This document shows positions 55,801-64,000 of a stretch of DNA of 64,000 bases, one piece after another. The stretch is taken from assembly GCF_031143425.1 (NCBI RefSeq), contig NC_090447.1, forward strand, positions 767,434,409 to 767,498,408, in the 5' to 3' direction. A model generated the notes under the pieces. That model worked only from the letters and a program-made list of their open reading frames with translations, was not told where the DNA came from and searched no databases. The first letter of the stretch is position 1. Each line of letters opens with the position of its first letter. Both the position numbers and the translations under genes were made by a program. This stretch comes from Pleurodeles waltl (lineage: Eukaryota > Chordata > Amphibia > Caudata > Salamandridae).

Positions 55801-57063
55801 TTTCAGTGAAGAATAGAGTGCTATTTGTTCTAAAAAATGTAATTGTATTGGCATTTTTCTGATTGCCATCAACTGCCTTTGCTACTGCACCTATTGTTTT
55901 AGTCATCACATAGAAAGAAGTTGTCCAGAAGCCCGCTACTGATTTTTTTTAGGGTAGGTGAAATTTTAAAGAGGTGTCATGCTTGCCCTGCAAAATGCCC
56001 GAAATTGCGTCAGGTTGTGTAATCAGACCAACAATAGGGCAAATCTTGAGCACGGGAACAACACAAACAAGACATGAGTGGCTGATCCTTATCTAATGTG
56101 AAATTCAGCATGTTTTAGATCAAAATGTGCTCTTGTGTACTCATTTCACCTAAAATATAGCGCAAAACCCCAGATTTCCCCTCACACATAATTTCCCCAT
56201 ACTTTTGCGTGATTACACAATAGGACATTACGTCAATTTTGCACTTCCCTATTTTATTTGTCACTCTATAGATAACCTTTGTCTCTTAACATTTGTTTCC
56301 CTTTTTTCTAAGTCAGTCAGGTGAATAGGTGATAAGCTAAGTTCCCCTTTTGGTTGCCTCGTTTCCTTTCAATAAAAAGAGCTCAACAGAGTTACTTTTG
56401 AACATCACACTTGCCTTTGCTAGTGTTTTCCCATGATATACATCATCCAATAGATTAATGTTTAATTCCCAAATGCTTTGCTAGTCGCTGTAATGAATGT
56501 CCCACTGGAAATATTTAGCACCTGCTCACAGCAGGTGTGAGAGTGTGAATTTTCTAATATGTTTATTAATGATTTTAGAGTATTAATTATATAGTGAATT
56601 AACATATAAAACGGGTGACTTTTGAAAATGGTTGTCATAGTTCATTTCTGTTCTTAGCTGAGCAAAATTCTAACAAAACATTGTGGTTATTTTCATAGTT
56701 AAATGCTCATATAAAAGTGTGTTAGATGGTTTAATAAATGTGTACACAGCTACCCCTAGTGGGTTGCTGAGTTATGTCTTACAAGGCCATGTTTAACCAA
56801 GTTCTTGCAGAAGTTGAATGTTCTATTGTCTGAAATTGTCAATAATACATGCTTTTTTCCTCGAGGATGGAAGTGAGAGTTACTTTGTAAGAGGTTTCTG
56901 CCTGAGAAGAGAAGTTTAGACAAGATGGAACAATAGAGCCACAGACGAGGCGGAAGAGGAAAAGGTACTGTTGTGAAAATGTCCTGGTTGACGTAGATGT
57001 AACAACCTTTAGATTATCAATTAGAGCTACTATTGTTTGAATCATAACCACCCCATGTAATGA
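55801..57063. other. No gene recognised
   Basis: AT-rich, with no domain or element boundary seen. Confidence 0.5.
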
Positions 57064-57068
57064 CCAAT

Positions 57069-59652
57069 TGTGAGAAAGTAGCCTCTTTTTAGAATGGTTA
57101 CCCCCACTTGTAGCCTGTTTGTGAGTGTGTGTCAGTGTGTTTTTACTGTGTCACTGGGATCCTGCTAGCCAGGACCCCAGTGCTCATAGTGGAAACCCTA
57201 TATGTCAGTGTGTTTTGCCTGTATCACTGGGATCCTGCTAGCCAGGACCCCAGTGCTCATAGTTTGTGCCCTAATGTGTGTGTTGTCAGTAGGGCTTGAC
57301 TGTGTCACTGAGGCTCTGCTAACCTAGTGTATGGTACCTAGGTACCCAGGGCATTGGGGTTCCAGGAGACCCTTGTGGGCTGCAGCATTTCTTTTGCCAC
57401 CCATAAGGAGATCAGACAAACCATTCCAGAGGCCTGCCATTGCAGCCTGTTTGAAATAGTGCACACACTATTTTACAGCCATTTTCACTGCATTTAAGTA
57501 ACTTATAAGTCACCAATATGTCTAACCTTCATTTACTGAAGGTTAGGTGCAAAGTTACTAAGTGTGAGGGCACCCTTGCACTAGCAAAGGTGCCCCCACA
57601 TAGTTCATGGCCAATTTCCGGGACTTTGTGAGTGCAGGGACACCATTACACGCATACACTACATATAGGTCAATACCTATATGTAGCCTCACAATGGTAA
57701 CTCCGAGTATGGCCATATACGGTGTCTAAGATCATGGAATTGTGACCCCATTCTAAATCTGGTATTGGGGAGCCGATTCCATGCATCCTGGGGGCTCCAC
57801 CATGGACCCCCAGTACTGCCAAACCAACTCTCTGAGGCTTGCAATGCAGCTAAAGCTGCTGCCACCTCACAGACAGGGTTCTGCCCTCCTGGGCTCTGAG
57901 CAGCTCAGTCCCAGGAGGGCGGAGCAAAGCACTTCCTTTGGGAGCAGGGTGTTACACCCTCTCCCTTTGGAAATAGGTGTTACAGGCTGGAGAGGGGTAG
58001 CCTCCCCCAGTCTCTGGAAATGCTTTGAAGAGCACAGATGGTGCCTTCCTTGCATAAGCCAGTCTACACCGGTTCAGGGACCCCCAGTCCCTGCTGTGGC
58101 GTGAAACTGGACAAAGGAAAGGGGGGTGACCACTCCACTGTCCATCACAACCCCAGGGGTGGTTCCCATAGCTCCTCCAGTGTGTCCTAGACCTCCGCCA
58201 TCTTGTTTTCCAAGGTGTAGGGACACTCTGGAGGCCTCTGAGTGGTCAGTGCCAGCAGGTGATGTCAGAGACCCCTCCTGATAGGTCCATACCTGATGAG
58301 GTAGCCAATCCCCCTCTCAGGGCTATTTAGGGTCTCTCCTGTGGGTTTCTCTTCAGATTCTACTTGCAAGTTTCCAGCAGGAATCCTCTGCAACTACTAC
58401 TTCATCCTCTGACCCCTGTACACCACGTCTCCTTCACCTCCTGAGGCCTCTGTGTGCTATTTGCAAAATTCCTTCATGCACAGCCTGGCCAAGGTCCCCA
58501 GCACTCTATCCTGCGACTCTCAACTCGTTGAGTTGACCTCCGGCAGCGTGGGACCTTCCTTTGTAGTGCTGCACCAACTGCATTTTGCACCTCCTTTCTC
58601 CCCGTGTCCTGGGACTCCCGTGGGTGCTGTCTGGTCAACTGAGGGCTCTGTGAAATGTTGAGAGCTCCCTCCTCCTCCTCACGCACTGTTGATGCCCCCA
58701 GGTCCCTCCTGGGTCCAGACAGCACCACTTCGACACAGAACGGCGACTTTGCTGGAACCAAGGCTTGTTGGACAAATCAAGCACCAAAACCTGCCTGCAC
58801 GCAACATCTCTTCATGGGACATCCAGTGCATTATGCAGGAACCTGCTGACATCTTCTTTGGGTGCATTTCTGTAGTCTTCGTCCAACTAGGGACTCTTTT
58901 TTTGAATCCTCTTCTGGGTTTGCAGGGGCTCCTTTCCTTCCTGGAACCTCTTCCGACTTCTGAACTTGGTCTCCTTCCTTTGCAGGTCTTCAGGTCCAGG
59001 AATCCACCTTTTGTTGTTTGCAGTCTTGCTTGGTTCTTGCAATAACTCTAATCATGACTTGTAGAGTGTCCTAAGGAAACTTGCAGCGCTTTACTCCTAC
59101 TTTCCTGGGTTCTGGGGTGGGCTATTATACTTACCTTTGCTGTATTCCTACTCACCCAGCGATTCTCTACACACTACACTTGTCTAGGGGGAAATTCGTG
59201 TTTTGCATTCCACTTTCTTAGTATATGGTTTGTGTTGCCCCTAGAACTATTTTCTCCCATTGCATTCTATAGCATTACCTATTGTTTGCACTATCCTATA
59301 TCTAATTAGTTACCTTATTTTGGTGTCTAGTGTATATATTGTGTATAATACTTACCTCCAGAAGGAGTATTGCCTCTAAGATATTTTAGGGCTTGTGTCA
59401 CCCAAATAGGCTGCCTTTATTTTTGGTAACACTGAGTATTGTTTTTCCTTGTGTATAAGTACTGTGTAACTATAAGTGGTATTGCAGGAACTTTGCATGT
59501 CTCCTATTTCAGCCTAAGCTGCTCTGCTACAGCTACCTCTATCAGCCTAAGCTGCTAGAACACTACCACATTTCACTAATAAGTGATAGCTGGACCTGGT
59601 ATAAGGTGTAAGTACCCAAGGTACCCACTACAAACCAGGCCAGCCTCCTACA
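57069..59652 (+). mobile_element. Giant solo LTR (TGTGAGAAAGTAG family)
   Basis: Starts TGTGAGAAAGTAG and ends CCTCCTACA, with perfect CCAAT duplications (57064-57068 and 59653-59657). Length is 2584 bp. It aligns along its length with 33094-38804 once the LINE there is removed, including tandem CACTGGGATCCTGCTAGCCAGG phrases near the left end, a GGCTATTTAGGGTCTCT promoter-like block at about 58320 and the GCTGCTCTGCTA/GCTGCTAGA phrases near the right end. No gag or pol is present. Confidence 0.9.
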
Positions 59653-59657
59653 CCAAT

Positions 59658-61075
59658 CAGAAACTTTTTGAAGATTAGTATTATCTGGGTAGGATTTTGC
59701 TGAAGGAAAGAGAGTCAGAGGGAGAGAGTGTCAGTGGGAGAGAGAGTCAGAGAGAGAGAGAGGCAGAGAAAATATGTGATTGTAGACTCTATGATAGGAC
59801 TGTAGAATAGAATTCTGTCAAATTTTAGAGAGATCTTTAGTTCAAGTTCCTGATGGTTCAAGACATACTAGCAGTTCGGGTTTAACTGTTATTAGACCTG
59901 ATTCTCTGGAGATTTACCTGATGGTATCCCTTTGCTGAAGCGGACTGCATGTTGTTGTTTCATGGTTAATGTATAAAATTGTAATGTTATATGTGTCTCT
60001 TTTACTTTGCAGGTACCATCTGCCGCTTATAATTTGACTGCTTCATATTAATAAGCTTTTCTTACAATAACCTGAGATAGTATGTTTTTTTCCTAAATTT
60101 CTGTTACTAAATTCTTTTACATGAAGCCCAACATGTTCATGCTAATTCATGGTTAGTGAGGGTATTAAATTCAAATGCTTAAGATTTATATTGACACTCT
60201 TTGATTGTTTGTCCTAATGCATATTTCACCATTGTTACAGATTCTGGTGTTGCTAATCAGTGTTATTATTTTGAAGATTATTTGCTAAATTGTTTTGATT
60301 AAACTCAGATATATAAGACGTTCTAATCAGCCATAATTATTCCTATATGCTTATCACTTTGTGTTTGAGAGTTATTTTCGTGACATTAGCATTGTTAATT
60401 TTGGGAAATAAATTCATTACTCTTATTAATAAATTGGTATGGTCATTGTCAATGGTTCAGTATTCCAAATTTGGTATTTAATGTTGAAAATCGCATTACT
60501 CATTGATGACATCCCTTCAATCCTATGTCGTGTCGATCCATTGACCTCTTGCGCAAAATCCACTATTCAGTATGAGCAATTGCTAGGATTTCGTAGCGCT
60601 GCAGCAGTTGTTTTTATAGCAGATTACGGTTACGTCATTGATTGATGATGTCATAATGAGATTAATGTAAGGTTTTCTTCCTTTTATGAAAATAGATCTT
60701 TCTGTAATGTTATGCAGATTTGTAAAGATGAGTTGCTAGTTGCCTTAAGTGACTTTCCCCAGTTCTTGTAAACCCTCTTGGTTGAAGGGTATGTTTCTAG
60801 CGGTGTTTGGTTGAATTGAGTAGAGTGATTTGCGCTTGCACAGCTTGAGCTAATTTGCAGATGATTGAGGTGTGTACGAGTTTAGAGGAGTGGAGATACT
60901 CAAGTAGAATTTAGAAGGTGTGGACGTACTACAATAGGTATGAGAGCAGGGAAGCAGTGTTCTTCATTTGAGTGTGGCGCTTAATGCAGGAAAAATTCTC
61001 CACGTGGTTGTTGATGACAGACCTAAGGAGAGAGGTCTGGGATTCTGAAGTATATTAACAAGTGTAGTGAGACAC
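59658..61075. other. No gene; contains a GA-rich tract
   Basis: 59705-59770 is a GAGA/GTCAGA-rich simple repeat. The remainder is AT-rich with several AATAAA motifs (for example near 60408 and 60428). It could include the LTR of the Gag-like relic downstream, but no LTR pair was found. Confidence 0.45.
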
Positions 61076-61078
61076 TTG

Positions 61079-61234
61079 GGCCCATATTTATACTTTTTTA
61101 GCTCCGTATTTGCGTCATTTTTTGACGCAAAAGCGTTGCAAACTTGCAAAATACAATTGTATTTTGTAAGTTTGCCCCGTTTTTGCGTCAAAAAGCTGCA
61201 CAAATGCGGCGCTAAAAAAGTATAAATATGGGCC
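61079..61234. mobile_element. 156 bp palindromic MITE
   Basis: Ends GGCCCATATTTATACTTTTT and its inverse, flanked by TTG duplications (61076-61078 and 61235-61237). Palindrome centre is ATACAATTGTATTTTG. Same length as the copy at 54699. Confidence 0.95.
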
Positions 61235-61237
61235 TTG

Positions 61238-61887
61238 GTATATGTTGTAATTTGTCCATTTAATAGACCGATCTGGCATGATTGGTAAGTTGAGCTTGTG
61301 AGATAATTGGTGTGATTGAAATTATGCTGTGACTTGGTGAGTATTAAGTGCACTAGGACGACAGTCCAAGGATCAGTTGAGAAGTGAAATTTGCAGGTGG
61401 AAATTTACTCGTGATTGAGAGGAACTGTGAAAGAGAGTAGGCGAAAGCTGAAGGTTATTTTGGAAGGTTTCTGAAGCGTTTGTATTCCCCACCTGTAGAA
61501 AATGGACAAATTTGTTTTTTATTTTTGGTTTTGAATTTTGCTCGCAAATTAATATTGCATTGATTTAATGTGTGAGTTGTGAAAGAAATCAGTACGATTG
61601 TCTGTGTCAGCGTCTCAGCGATCACGCTGAGGAGGGGTGTTTGTGTTAGTGTGACATAAGTGTTGCCGCGCTGGGATTGGTTGATAAGCGAGAAGAAGGG
61701 ACATGCACGGTTTCGTCAATTATTCCGACAATAGATTAATGTGATTGGAAGGTGAGAGGGTCGAAGAGAATTGTGGGATTGTAGTCACTTTTCCTGATAT
61801 TCCATTTATTATTTGTTTTGCTTAGTTTAACTCAGTTCGTAAATAATGTTGTGAACATCAGGTTTAAATAAAATTCAGTTGAAAATT
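61238..61887. other. Probable 5' leader or LTR region of the Gag-like relic
   Basis: No coding domain. An AATAAA at 61867-61872 lies close to the start of the Gag-like frame. An LTR could not be delimited. Confidence 0.35.
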
Positions 61888-62925
61888 AAGTTTTTCAAGG
61901 CTTTGAGAAGTGCATTGAGAGGCAATGAATATATTCCGCCACTTGAAGGAGAAATTTGCCCACTAGAAAATACTCCGGCATACATCGTATTTGAGGAGAA
62001 GGGTGGAGGAGCATGACTCTGGTTGAAACATTGGGTTAAGATTACAAGGAAAGAAGGTTGTTTAGCTTTTCCGGAGAATGGAACATTTAATTTGAACATT
62101 TTGGAGAATTTGAGGTTGAAGATGTACAGTTTAAAACCTCCACCGAGGCCAGCACAGTACGAAACCCTAGCGATCTGGGAGCCGGTAGCTAGACAGCAAC
62201 ATACATTGAAATTCGAAAAGAAAATGTGGAGAGTAGAAAAGACGCTAGCGGAGGCTAGATGGGATGAAGAGCAGAAAAGATGGAGTGTAGAAACACTACA
62301 GGGAACCAGATTATTTCCTGCCAGGACAAAGAAGGATGAGGTGGAGACAAAAGATGGGAAGAAAAAGAAAAAGGGTTCACCAGAGATTAAAGAACAAAAA
62401 TTGAAAGACTTGAAACGAGTCATGTTTAATGATGACGATGAGACAGGTGAAGATGAGATTTTAGAGACTTATCCTCCACCAAATACGAATCAGAGAAGTG
62501 ATAGTGGATCAAATGGAAGTGGGATTAGTAATACAATCCCTACTGCACCTTCCACATCAGAGATACCAAGAAATATTCTGAACCATGAAAGAGTTCAGAT
62601 GATTCACTGAACAATAGACAGCAGTTGGAAATAAACATTCCTGAAATACAGCCAGAGGCTCAGTTTGTAAGGACGACTACTAATTTAGTATTGTCTCCTT
62701 GTCAGCAAGGATTGGGTGTAATCCAAAGAGAGCCTGTTCAAATACATATTCCACATATGCAGAGCATGGGTGCAGGACCGATACAGGGGTTGGATCTTTA
62801 GCTAATCCAGATGCATTTTGGGTACCTATTACGATGGGTCCGGTAACTCTATTATATGCACGAATAAATAATAGTGGAGTGAATTCTTTGATCCAAGTTC
62901 AGAATGGGTTTTTGGAAAAATAATT
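61888..62925 (+). pseudogene. Endogenous-retrovirus Gag-like relic
   Basis: A reading frame from about 61888 resembles the start of a retroviral Gag. It is interrupted by an in-frame TGA near 62011, then open for 195 residues (62023-62610). That part has Pro-rich, then strongly charged Lys/Glu sequence, an acidic DDDETGEDE patch and a TYPPP motif of the kind used as late domains. After further stops, another frame (to 62923) has FWVPITMGPVTLLYA, reminiscent of a capsid start. The frame ends at a stop about 35 bases before a Harbinger element. The retroviral class is not certain. The copy has several stops and no pol or env in view. Confidence 0.55.
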
Positions 62926-63286
62926 TCCTAAACAAGGACAAATTTTGAATGAGACTAAGGCCCTCATTACAACCCTGGCGGTCGGTGATAAAGCGGCGGT
63001 AATACCGCCAATAGGCCGGCGGTAACAAAAATGGAATTATGACCACGGCGGAAACCGCTCAGACAGACAGCCACTTTAACACACCGACCGCCACAGCAGT
63101 AGCAACAAGCACCGTGGCGGTAACCGCCAACAGCTATGCGAAAGACAATGTACCGCCCACTCCATTATGACAGGCCTATCCACTACCTTTTCTGGGGCGG
63201 TACCAACCACATCAAAAGCACGGCCGAAACAGTACACAGAAGGCAAAGGACTCACTCCTGGAGACACAAGGAAGAACCACACCTCC

Positions 63287-63369
63287 ATGGAGCCCGAGTT
63301 GCAGGTGTTCCCCATGCTCGTTTATCTCCTTCCTCACTATGAACACCAAAGCCGGCGTAGACGACCACG
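63287..63369 (+). CDS. HARBI1-type transposase exon 1 (partial gene)
   Basis: 83 bp from ATG to a GTGAGT donor, encoding MEPELQVFPMLVYLL and ending in an Arg-rich run, 27 codons plus two bases. Length, phase and sequence match exon 1 of the transposase at 17573-17491. The catalytic exon lies beyond the window. Confidence 0.75.
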
Positions 63370-63830
63370 GTGAGTACTGCCACCTAGCACACAGGGGAGG
63401 TGGGGGGAAAACGAGAGTGACACACATACACAACACCCCCACACCCAACACCATTCTCATAACCAGATGCAGTAACATTACATATTCACCCTGTGCCCCT
63501 TAGGAATAATGCAAGGACAAAAGGAATTGATTAAAGGGAGTGTAATAAGATAAAAGTGTAGAAAATCATGCTTCAAAATCAAAACAGTATATACATATAT
63601 ACAAATGGAGGGACACTGCCCAGTCTACAATGTCAGTGGGCCACAGGACCACATCACATAGGCCAAGGCCCCCACTTGACTCCTGCAACAACACGGAGAG
63701 AACACTGCAGGGGCATCAGGTCAAAAATACACAGACACCTCAGGGGGACAGGGAATGGGGGGCACTTCAGCCAGATGATGGTACAACACCACTGGTCCTG
63801 GAGGAGGATACATGCCCTGTGTGATGTCCT
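63370..63830. other. Transposase intron start, no gene seen
   Basis: Sequence following the donor, with no recognisable exon. In the first copy this region holds the tandem arrays and the antisense Myb-like gene. Confidence 0.5.
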
Positions 63831-63990
63831 GGGGAGTGCAAGGCCACAGTCTCTCAAGTGGGTGGGTTGCCCACTGCTTGGCCCTGGGGAGTGCAAAGCC
63901 ACCGCCTCTGAAGTGGGTGGTTTGCCCACTGCTTGGTCCTGGGGAGTGCAAGGTCAGGGTCTCTCAAGTGGATGGCTTCTCCACTGGATC
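63831..63990. repeat. 55 bp tandem repeat, three units
   Basis: GGGGAGTGCAARG starts units at 63831, 63886 and 63941. Each continues with CTCTCAAGTGGGTGG and TTGCCCACTGCTTGG. Related to the 64 bp array at 16866-17030 on the opposite strand. Confidence 0.85.
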
Positions 63991-64000
63991 TGGAGGGGGC

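Larger units (their letters stand above)
62959..64000. mobile_element. Second large Harbinger element, partial (runs off the window)
   Basis: Begins GGCCCTCATTACAACCCTGGCGG after TAA (62956-62958). From there to about 63360 it is homologous, base for base over long stretches, to the reverse complement of 17480-17902, the right end of the first element. It includes the ACCGCCCAC and CCACCTTTTC phrases, the GCGGT-rich subterminal zone and transposase exon 1. It also has the CTGGGGAGTGCAA tandem repeats found at 16.9 kb on the opposite strand. It is therefore the same family in opposite orientation, cut by the window end. Confidence 0.9.

Noticed and set aside
61875..62423. 182-residue minus-strand frame
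   Set aside because: Antisense shadow of the Gag-like frame. It lacks any domain, while the plus-strand reading has Gag-like features.
1..64000. tRNA, rRNA and other structural RNA genes
   Set aside because: No cloverleaf with A/B box pairs or rRNA-like stretches was recognised by eye. A covariance-model search would be decisive.

Overview
No ordinary host gene could be recognised in this window. It is repeat-dense DNA from a large vertebrate genome. Large Harbinger-type DNA transposons with GCGGT-rich ends, palindromic GGCCCATATTTATACT elements, 2.6-3.1 kb solo LTRs, Ty3/gypsy elements and L1 and CR1/L2-type LINEs occur together. That mix fits a salamander, most likely a newt such as Pleurodeles. 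The species call is inference from repeat content.

Layout. 1-2311 is the decayed 3' part of a Ty3/gypsy element (+). 4006-4931 is a transposon built as a chain of hairpins. 6219-6984 and 7659-8424 are a 766 bp direct duplication, about 99% identical. The second copy runs into a 9.7 kb Harbinger element (8190-17902), the centrepiece of the window. 17903-25500 is mostly unassigned, with a decayed L1 on the minus strand (22.4-24.8 kb). 25.5-27.8 kb holds a second hairpin-chain element split by an LTR-like promoter block with a 91 bp tandem array. 28967-29957 is a non-autonomous Harbinger. 30003-30640 is a third hairpin chain, and 30.6-31.9 kb a CR1/L2-type LINE (-). 33094-38804 is a solo LTR into which a LINE inserted (34258-36882, 9 bp target-site duplication). 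40.5-41.6 kb is another LINE relic, and 41853-44490 another solo LTR. 44.5-49.2 kb is AT-rich with microsatellites and two tandem arrays. 49258-54563 is a young, nearly complete Ty3/gypsy element (-). Two 156 bp palindromic MITEs lie at 54.7 and 61.1 kb, with a third solo LTR (57069-59652) between them. The window ends in a retroviral Gag-like relic followed by the start of a second large Harbinger (62959 to past the end).

The Harbinger at 8190-17902 carries three genes. A two-exon Myb/SANT-like gene (+) lies near the left end. A HARBI1-type DDE transposase (-) has its 83 bp first exon near the right end and its main exon 5.6 kb away; spliced, it is an uninterrupted 387-residue reading frame. 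A second, three-exon Myb/SANT-like gene (+) lies inside the transposase intron, antisense to it. That gene ends in seven 18-residue repeats and is followed by a 43-unit, 35 bp minisatellite with a 7-unit higher-order period. Both Myb-like genes carry lesions while the transposase is open. The element at 62959 has a matching 83 bp first exon, which independently supports the gene model.

Insertion order can be read from nesting: the LINE entered an existing LTR at 33-38 kb, and the gypsy element at 49-54 kb is recent (one LTR mismatch in 207). At 62.9 kb the Gag-like frame ends about 30 bases before the Harbinger begins.
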